From the NCBI RefSeq assembly GCF_030371825.1, contig NZ_JAUDDM010000022.1: a stretch of 9,326 nt of DNA; one strand, 5' to 3'. This DNA is from Collinsella sp944321445. Its GTDB lineage: Bacteria; Actinomycetota; Coriobacteriia; Coriobacteriales; Coriobacteriaceae. This document shows, in pieces, positions 1 to 5,595 of the stretch (its first letter is position 1; the number at the start of each line of letters is the position of its first letter). Both the position numbers and the translations under genes were made by a program. A model generated the notes under the pieces. That model worked only from the letters and a program-made list of their open reading frames with translations. It was not told where the DNA came from and did no database searches.

Positions 1-30
1 CCCCGTGTTTATAAAATTTGGGCCCCCGCC

Positions 31-54
31 CCCACCTTGTCGCCCATCTTGTCG
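31..54. repeat. Two tandem 12-nt units after engB
   Basis: Two adjacent 12-base units, cccaccttgtcg (31-42) and cccatcttgtcg (43-54), match at 11 of 12 positions. They lie just beyond the engB stop codon. The first 61 bases of the window otherwise hold a G/C homopolymer-rich stretch (20-33) and an AT-rich patch (8-19), with no gene I can support. Two copies are too few to call a functional repeat. Confidence 0.4.
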
Positions 55-61
55 GATTGCG

Positions 62-679
62 CTACTCCGCTTCCTCTGCTTCTTCCTCGTCGAGGCAGGC
101 GGCTTCGATGCGGGCTTTGAGCTCGTCGATGCCGGCGCCGGTTTGCGACGAGGTGACGATGATGTCCTCTGCGGGAACGTTCAGCTGTTTGCGAATGACG
201 GCGAGCTGCTTTGCCTGCTGGTTGCGCGAGAGCTTGTCGGCCTTGGTCAGCGCGACCACGAAGGGGTACCCGCCTTCCTGCAAAAACTCGATCATCTGAT
301 GGTCGAGTTTGCTGGGGTCGTGGCGGATATCCACGAGCGAGACCACCAGGTTGAAGCTGCGTTCCATGTTCAAGAAGTCGAAGATGAGGCTCGCCCAACG
401 GTCACGCTCGGACTTGGAGCGCTGCGCGAAGCCGTATCCGGGCAGGTCGACGAAGTGCACGCCGTCGGCCTCGAAGAAGTTGACGTTGCTCGTCTTGCCT
501 GGTGTGCTCGACACCTTCACCAGGTTCTTGCGGTTGAACAGCTTGTTCATAATCGACGACTTGCCCACGTTGGAGCGGCCCACGAAGCAGACCTCAGGGC
601 AGGTGGACTCGGGAATCTTCGCGGCGTTGCCGTAGCTGGCTATGAACTTCGCCTTCTGATAGTTGATGGCGTCGGGCAT
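62..679 (-). CDS. engB: Ribosome biogenesis GTP-binding protein EngB (YsxC/YihA)
   Basis: A 205-residue TrmE-Era-EngA-EngB-Septin-type GTPase. In this family the protein is a cytoplasmic factor that helps late assembly of the 50S ribosomal subunit and is usually essential. All the nucleotide-binding motifs are visible: the P-loop GRSNVGKS (residues 34-41), a switch-I region with the STPGKT block (58-63), DLPGYG (78-83) as G3, TKADK (145-149) as G4, and SSQTGAG (177-183) as G5. The length is normal for EngB. The C-terminus ends in a strongly acidic tail (DEEEAEEAE), an ordinary lineage-specific extension. The start at 679 is supported by an AAGGAG ribosome binding site a few bases upstream. 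The gene follows the nucleosidase stop by only 49 bp on the same strand and I see no terminator between them, so the two are probably cotranscribed. The function call is very secure. Confidence 0.97.
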   Translation of the reverse strand: MPDAINYQKAKFIASYGNAAKIPESTCPEVCFVGRSNVGKSSIMNKLFNRKNLVKVSSTPGKTSNVNFFEADGVHFVDLPGYGFAQRSKSERDRWASLIFDFLNMERSFNLVVSLVDIRHDPSKLDHQMIEFLQEGGYPFVVALTKADKLSRNQQAKQLAVIRKQLNVPAEDIIVTSSQTGAGIDELKARIEAACLDEEEAEEAE

Positions 680-728
680 GGGGTCTCCTTGGTCGTAAGG
701 CGGGCGAATCGGGGGACAAGCGCGTTCG

Positions 729-1553
729 CTACGCGTCGAGGGCGGTCAGGCCGAGCTTGGCCGAAAGACGGCGCACGATCGACAGGGTGAGGCCGCTCGC
801 GCTGCGGGCATATTCATCCAAATCGAACTCGCGCTCGCAGAAGGCGTCGTACTCCTCATCGCAATTATCCGAAATGGCACGCAGGACCAGGCAGTCGATG
901 CGGTTTTTAGCGGCGATGTGCGCAACGGCGGCGCCTTCCATCTCGGCGCAATCGGCCTGCGTGGCGTCGACGACGGCCTGACGCAGCTCGGCGCCGGTGA
1001 TGAAGCGATCGCCCGTGGCGATGGTGCCGCGCAGGTAGCGCGCCGGCTCGGTATCGGCGCTGTGGCGGCGGTAGGGGGACGCGTCGGCCACGCGGCGCGC
1101 CTCGCTGCCGGGGGCGACATCGGCAGTATCGAGTGCGGCGTTCACGAACCCGTGGGCAATGAGCGTTTCCTCCGCAAGGTCTACGAGGAAGTCCGAGGAC
1201 GTGAATTCCTCCAGCCCGGGGTAGGATTCCGCGATGAGCGCGGTGTCGGTGTCGATGTAGCGCAGGTGCTCGCCGATGACCACGTCGCCGATATGTAGTG
1301 CGGGGTTGAGTCCGCCGGCGATGCCGGAGAAGATGAGCGCGTTGGCTCCATAGCGGGAGATGAGGTGCTGAGCCGCCGCGGCGACATTCACCGTGCCCAT
1401 GCCGGCGGTGGTGGCGACCAGGTTGAACCCGTGGTACTCGCCGCCCATGATGGTGAGACCGGCCTCCTCGGCGACCGTGCCGTGCTCGATCTCGTGATAG
1501 ATCTGGCGAACTTCCTTTTCCAGTGCGCCGATGATGCCGATGGTGGGGGTCAT
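729..1553 (-). CDS. mtnN: 5'-methylthioadenosine/S-adenosylhomocysteine nucleosidase
   Basis: A 274-residue cytoplasmic nucleosidase of the purine/uridine phosphorylase superfamily. The family cleaves adenine from methylthioadenosine and S-adenosylhomocysteine, in methionine salvage and the activated-methyl cycle. The N-terminal IGIIGALEKEV carries the catalytic Glu12; SGIAGGL (76-82), the MEG segment with Glu206 (EME, 204-206), and RAISD with Asp229 match the Escherichia coli active-site residues Glu12, Glu174 and Asp197. The protein is about 40 residues longer than the usual 230. The extra length lies mainly at residues 136-175, between the helix ending AHGF and the conserved GTIATGDRFI strand. 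I chose the start at 1553 because MTPTIGIIGA begins like the family and GGGAG lies 6 nt upstream; an in-frame start at 1601 would run through a likely promoter -10 box. engB follows 49 bp downstream. Confidence 0.93.
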   Translation of the reverse strand: MTPTIGIIGALEKEVRQIYHEIEHGTVAEEAGLTIMGGEYHGFNLVATTAGMGTVNVAAAAQHLISRYGANALIFSGIAGGLNPALHIGDVVIGEHLRYIDTDTALIAESYPGLEEFTSSDFLVDLAEETLIAHGFVNAALDTADVAPGSEARRVADASPYRRHSADTEPARYLRGTIATGDRFITGAELRQAVVDATQADCAEMEGAAVAHIAAKNRIDCLVLRAISDNCDEEYDAFCEREFDLDEYARSASGLTLSIVRRLSAKLGLTALDA

Positions 1554-1587
1554 ATCCGTCTCCCGTTCTCGCGTTTTGCTCCGCACC

Positions 1588-1596
1588 ATGGTAGCA
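1588..1596 (-). promoter_or_regulatory. Extended -10 promoter candidate for the nucleosidase gene
   Basis: Read on the minus strand this is TGCTACCATGG, an extended -10 element (TGn plus TACCAT), 35 bp before the start codon. The same 11 bases occur upstream of thrC at 5346-5356. I see no good -35 hexamer at 16-18 bp, which fits an extended -10 promoter. The predicted leader is roughly 28 nt. This is an inference from sequence only. Confidence 0.45.
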
Positions 1597-1637
1597 GGCA
1601 ACGGGGGCGCGACCGGTAAAGGTGCCTGAAGCGCGAC

Positions 1638-1657
1638 CGAGAAATCATGATATTCCG
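1638..1657. promoter_or_regulatory. Operator-like site, second copy of the palindrome at 1701-1720
   Basis: The 20-mer CGAGAAATCATGATATTCCG matches the perfect palindrome at 1701-1720 at 16 of 20 positions, including the whole ATCATGAT core and ATTCCG on the right side. Its centre is exactly 63 bp from the other centre, about six turns of B-DNA. It lies about 45 bp upstream of the candidate -10 box of the nucleosidase gene. The protein that might bind it is unknown. Confidence 0.45.
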
Positions 1658-1662
1658 GCGGC

Positions 1663-1677
1663 GATAAAAGGTTTATC
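1663..1677. repeat. Short inverted repeat GATAAA-AGG-TTTATC
   Basis: A 6-bp perfect inverted repeat with a 3-bp spacer, lying between the two ATCATGAT sites upstream of the nucleosidase gene. It is AT-rich within GC-rich DNA and could be another protein site. It is short enough to be chance. Confidence 0.3.
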
Positions 1678-1699
1678 TGGGAGAATGCCGAAACATCCT

Positions 1700-1721
1700 G
1701 CGGAACATCATGATGTTCCGC
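1700..1721. promoter_or_regulatory. 22-bp perfect palindrome, candidate operator
   Basis: The central 20 bases are CGGAACATCATGATGTTCCG, and one further G/C pair on each side also matches, giving a 22-bp perfect palindrome with no spacer. A further half-site, CGAAACATC (1689-1697), abuts it and matches the left half at 8 of 9 positions. It lies between the stop of the DUF1648 gene and the start of the nucleosidase gene, about 105 bp upstream of the candidate -10 box. No run of T follows on either strand, so a terminator is unlikely. A dimeric repressor or activator site is the best reading; I cannot assign a regulator family. Confidence 0.5.
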
Positions 1722-1751
1722 TCAAGCCAAATGGACCCGGCGGGCGATTTC

Positions 1752-2420
1752 CTACATCAGCCAGGGGCGCAGCAACAGGAACACGAAAAGCATGTCGATA
1801 GCGGCGATGGCGGCTTGTCCCATCTGGCGCATGCTGTCGGGGAATACGAGGGCGGAGAGCACCGCCATAAGAGTGCCCGCAACGACCATGCTCGCGCCGG
1901 CGATGCGCTGCGCATGGTACTGCTCGCCCAGCAGTGGATCATCCTCGGGCATGTTGAGGGCGCGCAGGGCCATGAGGATGCCGGCAACGAGGAAGATCAC
2001 GGGAACACCGAGCACCTGCCACGAGAGGGCGGCAGCCTCGCCGGCGGTGGACCCTGCATCGAGCGCGCCCATGATCCAGCCGGCCATGCTGCCGAGACCG
2101 ATAAGCGAGGTGGCGATGCTCGAGACGACCATGACCACGCGCTCGGAAAGCGTCCAGTTCAGGAAATCAACCTCATCGTCCGCATGCGCACGGCGAGCGC
2201 CGAACAGCAGAGCCCCGCCCAGCACGAACGAAACGGCGGGCACAACGGCCATCTCCATCTTAGAGCCCCAACGATCGATGCCTTCGGCGCCCCAGTGCGC
2301 AGGGACAACATCGGGTAGCATGCCCCAGGCCGCAGCGAGCGCGATGGCAGGGGAGAGCGCCAGGACAAGGCAGATGGCGGTTGCTGCCACCGAAAGCGGT
2401 TTGGATTCAGAAGCGGTCAT
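1752..2420 (-). CDS. DUF1648-motif membrane protein (SdpI-like N-terminal region)
   Basis: A 222-residue integral membrane protein of unknown role. After the first hydrophobic helix (about residues 12-33) comes LPDVVPAHWG...DRWGSK (35-54), the signature of DUF1648, found in Bacillus SdpI-type immunity proteins and many uncharacterised membrane proteins. Five further hydrophobic stretches follow at about 56-75, 94-119, 131-153, 174-193 and 201-219, so about six membrane spans. A charged loop (76-93) and an acidic loop (157-170, MPEDDPLLGEQYH) separate them. The start at 2420 has a GAGGAG ribosome binding site at good spacing. The gene stands apart, 278 bp after thrB and 198 bp before the nucleosidase gene, and probably has its own promoter. 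No bacteriocin-like partner is visible nearby, so an immunity role is not supported by context. Confidence 0.85.
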   Translation of the reverse strand: MTASESKPLSVAATAICLVLALSPAIALAAAWGMLPDVVPAHWGAEGIDRWGSKMEMAVVPAVSFVLGGALLFGARRAHADDEVDFLNWTLSERVVMVVSSIATSLIGLGSMAGWIMGALDAGSTAGEAAALSWQVLGVPVIFLVAGILMALRALNMPEDDPLLGEQYHAQRIAGASMVVAGTLMAVLSALVFPDSMRQMGQAAIAAIDMLFVFLLLRPWLM

Positions 2421-2455
2421 AGCGGCTCCTCGTCAGCAGATGGTTACGGCTATCC

Positions 2456-2461
2456 ATGATA
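2456..2461 (-). promoter_or_regulatory. Candidate -10 box for the DUF1648 gene
   Basis: On the minus strand this reads TATCAT followed by GG, matching the -10 consensus at 5 of 6 positions, 36 bp before the start codon. No clear -35 element sits at the usual distance. The rest of 2462-2597 shows no gene or other structure I can support. Confidence 0.35.
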
Positions 2462-2597
2462 CCGCCTGCAAGCCAAACCCCTCTGCACACCCCGTGCGCT
2501 TTCCGGGAATCCGTCACCCCAGTCAACAACGGCACCCATGCGAACAAACCCAAGCCAGCGACCTCCAGAGCGCGACCTGCAAGCGATGGGGACGTAG

Positions 2598-2680
2598 GAG
2601 CTGGGTGCGGCCATCCCATCCCGGACATTTCGCAGCCCGCAGGGCGAGGACGTCCGGGATGGGATGGCCGCACCCAGCTC
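2598..2680 (-). repeat. Long perfect hairpin after thrB, 29-bp stem
   Basis: The left arm (2598-2626) and right arm (2652-2680) are perfect 29-base reverse complements around a 25-base loop (2627-2651). The loop holds a small inner hairpin GCCC-GCA-GGGC (2635-2645). The element begins 18 bp past the thrB stop codon. It is GC-rich with no T tract, so it is not a classical rho-independent terminator, although it could block 3' exonucleases or serve as a terminator of another kind. Read in the thrB direction, the loop begins GTCCTCG and contains CTGCG near its end, closely resembling the loop of the element at 8043-8123 even though the arms are unrelated. Confidence 0.85.
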
Positions 2681-2698
2681 AGGAGGGCCCAAAGCGAC

Positions 2699-3580
2699 CT
2701 ACAGGTACTCGATTTGGGCGCCTTCCGTATCGCAGGTGAGGATGTGGGTGTCGCAACCGGGGAAGTTCTCCTGCAGGCGGACCTGCAGGAACTTGGCAAC
2801 GATGGTGTCATCGGTCACGGCCATGAGCGTGGAGCCGGAGCCCGAGATCCACAGCGTCTTGGCACCGCCATCGAGGCACACGCGGCGGATGTCCTCGTAG
2901 TCGGGGATAAGCGGGCGGCGGAACGGCTCCTGCAGGCGGTCGTCGTTTGCAGCGGCGATGAGGTCGGTGTCGCCGGTTTCCAAACCGCGCGTCATGCCGG
3001 CGATGCGGCCCATCTGCCATACGGCGGTGGAAAGCGGCACCTCGGTCGGCACGACCTTGCGCGCCTCGCTCGTGTGGACCTCGTAGGGCGGGATGATGGT
3101 GATGAAGCGCAGGCGGTCGGAGACCTCGTAGCGCAGGCAGCGCGGCAGGTCGCCCTCGGGCGTGAACGAGCACACGGCTCCGCCCAAAATGGCGGGTGCA
3201 ACGTTGTCGGGGTGTCCCTCTACCGCGGTGGCGATGCGCACGAGCTCGGCGCGGTCGACCATGTGGCCGGTGAGGGCCGCTGCCGCCATGATGCCGGCGA
3301 CCACGCAGGTGGAGCTGGAGCCCAGGCCGCGCGCGACGGGCACCTCGGTTTGGATGTCGATGGTCACGGGGAAGGGCTCCTCGCCCCACTCGCGCAGGGC
3401 GTCGACGAACGAGACGTAGACGAGGTTGTCCTCGTTTTGGAACTCCTCGGGGCAGCCGGTGATGGTGAGGGCGTCGGCGCGCTCGAAGGTGAAGTGCGAG
3501 TACAAACTCACCGCCATGCCGAGCGTGTCATAGCCTATGCCCAGGTTGGCGCTGGTGGCGGGGACGGTGATCTTGATCAT
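2699..3580 (-). CDS. thrB: Homoserine kinase
   Basis: A 293-residue GHMP-superfamily kinase that phosphorylates L-homoserine to O-phosphohomoserine with ATP, the step before threonine synthase. The N-terminal VPATSANLGIGYDTLG (residues 6-21) is GHMP motif 1. PVARGLGSSST (81-91) is the ATP-binding motif 2, EGHPDN (121-126) is the conserved homoserine-kinase segment, and ISGSGSTLMA (245-254) is motif 3. Length is typical and nothing is missing. The start at 3580 is supported by GAGAGGAG a few bases upstream. thrC lies 216 bp upstream on the same strand; that gap is filled by a large inverted repeat whose outer arm lies in codons 5-13 of thrB itself. The mRNA could therefore fold across the thrB start, which may lower or regulate translation. 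Whether thrB is transcribed from thrC read-through or from its own promoter cannot be settled here. Confidence 0.96.
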   Translation of the reverse strand: MIKITVPATSANLGIGYDTLGMAVSLYSHFTFERADALTITGCPEEFQNEDNLVYVSFVDALREWGEEPFPVTIDIQTEVPVARGLGSSSTCVVAGIMAAAALTGHMVDRAELVRIATAVEGHPDNVAPAILGGAVCSFTPEGDLPRCLRYEVSDRLRFITIIPPYEVHTSEARKVVPTEVPLSTAVWQMGRIAGMTRGLETGDTDLIAAANDDRLQEPFRRPLIPDYEDIRRVCLDGGAKTLWISGSGSTLMAVTDDTIVAKFLQVRLQENFPGCDTHILTCDTEGAQIEYL

Positions 3581-3752
3581 GTGGGCTCCTCTCGGGCGGT
3601 CTGCGCGTGTTTCATCCGGCGCTCAGACAGTCCTGCGCAAGACGGAGAGCCCACTGGGCTCTTCGGCTCGTGCGGAACTCGCGGCGGACGAAACACGCGC
3701 AGACCGCCGGGAAGCGCTACTTGCTCGCCCGTCCCCGCCGCCAGCGCCAACT
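3544..3752. repeat. Imperfect 210-bp inverted duplication around the thrB start
   Basis: Three nested paired blocks share nearly the same centre (about 3648-3654). Outer: 3544-3567 with 3729-3752, 22 of 24 complementary. Middle: 3595-3613 with 3690-3708, 19 of 19, continuing with 3615-3618/3685-3688 and 3620-3622/3681-3683. Inner: 3644-3652 with 3656-3664 around an ACT loop. Sequences between the blocks are also partly alignable. The outer left block is inside thrB (codons 5-13, encoding TVPATSANL); the outer right block, read on the plus strand, encodes VPAASANL. The right half therefore looks like a decayed inverted copy of the thrB 5' end and leader. In thrB mRNA the ribosome binding site and AUG would fall in an internal loop between the outer and middle helices. 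Confidence 0.8.
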
Positions 3753-3796
3753 TGAAGGCAAGGAGGGCTCTGGGGCCATGGGGGCGGGGAGGGAAG

Positions 3797-5305
3797 TTAC
3801 AGCTTGGAAGCCGCCTGCTCCACGAAGGCGGACATGCTGTCGATGTCGACGACGTCGGTGTGGAGGACGGGCTTTTCCTGCAGGGTGGCAAGCTGGACGG
3901 GGGCCGTCGTGTTCGTGGCCTTCTCCAGCACCTTCATGCAGGCGAAATCGTCCGGCGGGCAGAAGAGCCTCAGCGCGCCTGCCACGGCACGCGGGAACTT
4001 GTATGGGCTCGCCGTGGACAGCAGCACGCGCGCAGCGGTGCCGGGGGCAGCAGGCAGCTCCTCCAGTACGTGGTAGCCGCAGGCGGTGTGCGGGTCGATC
4101 ACGTAGCCGTTGGCGTCCCAGCAATGCTTGATGGCCGCGGCCACCTGGTCCTCGTCGGCCCAGCCGCAGCCGAAGACCTCCTGGATGCGCGCGAGCACCT
4201 GCTCGGGCACGGTGTAGACGCCCTCGCCGGAAAGGCCGGCCATGAGCTCGGCCACGAGCTCGCAGTCGCCGTCGGCGGCGTAGTACAGCATGCGCTCGAG
4301 GTTCGACGAGATGAGGATGTCCATCGAGGGCGACGTAGTGGTGAAGAACGGGCGCTTGCGGTCGTAGGTGCCCGTGGTGAGGAAGTCGAACAGCACGTTG
4401 TTCTTGTCGCTCGCCACGATGAGGCGCGAGACGGGCAGGCCCAGGCGCTTGGCATAGTAACCAGCGAGGATGTCGCCGAAGTTGCCGGTGGGCACGCAGA
4501 ACTCGACGGCGTCGCCGAGCTTGATGGATCCGGCGCGCAGCAGCTGCGCGTACGCGGCGAAGTAGTACACCACCTGCGGCACAAGGCGGCCGACGTTGAT
4601 GGAGTTCGCACTCGAGAGCATCACGCCCTCTTCAGCCAAGCGCGCGGCCAGCTCCTCATCGGCAAAGATGCGCTTCACGGCGCTCTGGGCATCGTCGAAG
4701 TTGCCGCGCACGCCGCAGACGGCAACGTTCGCGCCCTCCTGCGTGCTCATTTGCAGCTCCTGGACGCGGCTCACCTTGCCCTCGGGGTAGAACACGGTGA
4801 TGCCGCAGCCGGGCGCGTCGGCAAAGCCGGCGAGCGCGGCCTTGCCCGTGTCGCCGGAGGTCGCGGTTACGATCATGATCTTCTCGCCCGCGTTGTCGAT
4901 CGTGTTCGTGCGCGCCATGAGGCGGGGGAGCATCTGCAGGGCCACATCTTTGAAAGCGCTCGTGGGGCCACCGAACAGTTCGAGCACGTAGGTGGCCACG
5001 CCGTCGGCGTTCGGGGCGGTTGCCAGCGGCACGAGCGGGGTCACCTCGTCGGAGGCGAAGGTGCCCCGGTAGGCCTCATCCACGCATGCGGCGATCTCGT
5101 CGGCCGTGTAGTCGGGCAACAGCGTGCCCAGCACCTCGCGGGCGAGCTCGAAGTAGTCCTTGGAAGCCAGGTCGCTGAGGTCGATTGCGGTCTCGCCAAG
5201 GGCGTCAGACACGAACAGGCCGCCGTCGGCGGCGATGCCGCGGCGAATGGCTTGCTTGGAGGTCACAGAAGGGGAGGCAGCGCGCGTGCTATGGTACAGA
5301 CCCAT
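3797..5305 (-). CDS. thrC: Threonine synthase
   Basis: A 502-residue pyridoxal-phosphate enzyme of fold type II that converts O-phosphohomoserine to threonine and phosphate. The cofactor lysine is Lys119 in GGPTSAFKD, SGDTG (150-154) and PTGNFGD (272-278) are the phosphate-binding loops, and the N-terminal region (MGLYHSTR...SKQAIRRGIAADGGLFV) is the usual threonine-synthase leader. Length fits the long bacterial class that has a C-terminal subdomain. I chose the start at 5305 because GATGAGGAG lies just upstream; longer in-frame starts (to 5431) would run through a likely promoter and divergent intergenic DNA. The gene is divergent from lysC and upstream of thrB. No terminator with a T run follows the stop; an 87-bp stretch leads into the inverted duplication before thrB, so read-through into thrB is plausible. 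Confidence 0.96.
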   Translation of the reverse strand: MGLYHSTRAASPSVTSKQAIRRGIAADGGLFVSDALGETAIDLSDLASKDYFELAREVLGTLLPDYTADEIAACVDEAYRGTFASDEVTPLVPLATAPNADGVATYVLELFGGPTSAFKDVALQMLPRLMARTNTIDNAGEKIMIVTATSGDTGKAALAGFADAPGCGITVFYPEGKVSRVQELQMSTQEGANVAVCGVRGNFDDAQSAVKRIFADEELAARLAEEGVMLSSANSINVGRLVPQVVYYFAAYAQLLRAGSIKLGDAVEFCVPTGNFGDILAGYYAKRLGLPVSRLIVASDKNNVLFDFLTTGTYDRKRPFFTTTSPSMDILISSNLERMLYYAADGDCELVAELMAGLSGEGVYTVPEQVLARIQEVFGCGWADEDQVAAAIKHCWDANGYVIDPHTACGYHVLEELPAAPGTAARVLLSTASPYKFPRAVAGALRLFCPPDDFACMKVLEKATNTTAPVQLATLQEKPVLHTDVVDIDSMSAFVEQAASKL

Positions 5306-5347
5306 GAAGGTACTCCTCATCGTAGGCACCGAAAAACGTTCCTGCCC

Positions 5348-5356
5348 ATGGTAGCA
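5348..5356 (-). promoter_or_regulatory. Extended -10 promoter candidate for thrC
   Basis: The minus strand reads TGCTACCATGG, identical over 11 bases to the box upstream of the nucleosidase gene. It lies 43 bp before the thrC start codon, predicting a leader of roughly 36 nt. No convincing -35 hexamer is present. Confidence 0.45.
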
Positions 5357-5453
5357 GAGGCGGTTTAGCGGCATCGGTGCAGAGACGGCTTTAGTGGGCC
5401 AAAGCAGCGGCAGCACACACGACGTTTTCAATTTGGAAACAAAACCTATCGAT

Positions 5454-5482
5454 TTGTGCGTTCCTCGGCGGGGTGCGATAAA
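5454..5482 (+). promoter_or_regulatory. Candidate promoter for lysC-asd
   Basis: TTGTGC (5454-5459) and GATAAA (5477-5482) are separated by 17 bp. The -35 matches 3 of 6 consensus positions (the important TTG) and the -10 matches 4 of 6. A start near 5489 would give a leader of about 107 nt that contains the hairpin at 5512-5566. An alternative -10, TACACT (5490-5495), lacks a -35 partner. Confidence 0.35.
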
Positions 5483-5511
5483 GCTCTAGTACACTTGCAT
5501 CTACTAAAGTG

Positions 5512-5566
5512 GCTCCTGCTGTCTTGCGAGGAATCGGACGCTTCCGTTCCACGCGGCAGCGGGAGC
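5512..5566 (+). promoter_or_regulatory. Long leader hairpin upstream of lysC
   Basis: The stretch folds into one long hairpin. The base is GCTCCTGCTG (5512-5521) with CAGCGGGAGC (5557-5566), 10 pairs including one G-U. TTGCG (5524-5528) pairs with CGCGG (5552-5556), and GGAA-CGGA (5530-5538, one bulged T) pairs with TCCGTTCC (5543-5550) around the loop CGCT. That totals about 23 pairs with small bulges. It ends 29 nt before the lysC start codon and has no T run, so it is not a simple terminator. It does not resemble the lysine riboswitch or a T-box as far as I can see. A role in mRNA stability or attenuation is only a guess. Confidence 0.55.
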
Positions 5567-5595
5567 TTGATGTACGGGAAGGTTTTGCGTTCAGC

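Noticed and set aside
1700..1721. Palindrome as a terminator for the DUF1648 gene
   Set aside because: No T run follows on the minus strand, and a related second site exactly 63 bp away fits protein binding better.
1752..2420. Bacteriocin (SdpC-type) immunity system
   Set aside because: Only the DUF1648 motif is shared with SdpI; no toxin or small regulator gene is beside it.
1792..2739. A 315-codon plus-strand frame opposite the DUF1648 gene
   Set aside because: Low-complexity Ala/Ser/Arg/Pro content and no ribosome binding site; the opposite strand has a clear membrane protein with a good start.
3577..3891. A 104-codon minus-strand frame bridging the thrC end and the thrB start
   Set aside because: It overlaps thrC out of frame and its C-terminal part is translation of the inverted duplication; no ribosome binding site or family resemblance.
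2456..5368. A 970-codon open frame on the plus strand across thrB and thrC
   Set aside because: It is antisense to two unmistakable enzymes, has no recognisable domains, is rich in His, Gly, Val and Arg as expected from the complement of GC-rich genes, and has no ribosome binding site. Its only interesting part is the VPAASANL stretch, explained by the inverted duplication.
5483..5595. Lysine riboswitch
   Set aside because: The leader is only about 107 nt and forms a single long hairpin, whereas the known lysine riboswitch is a larger five-helix junction.
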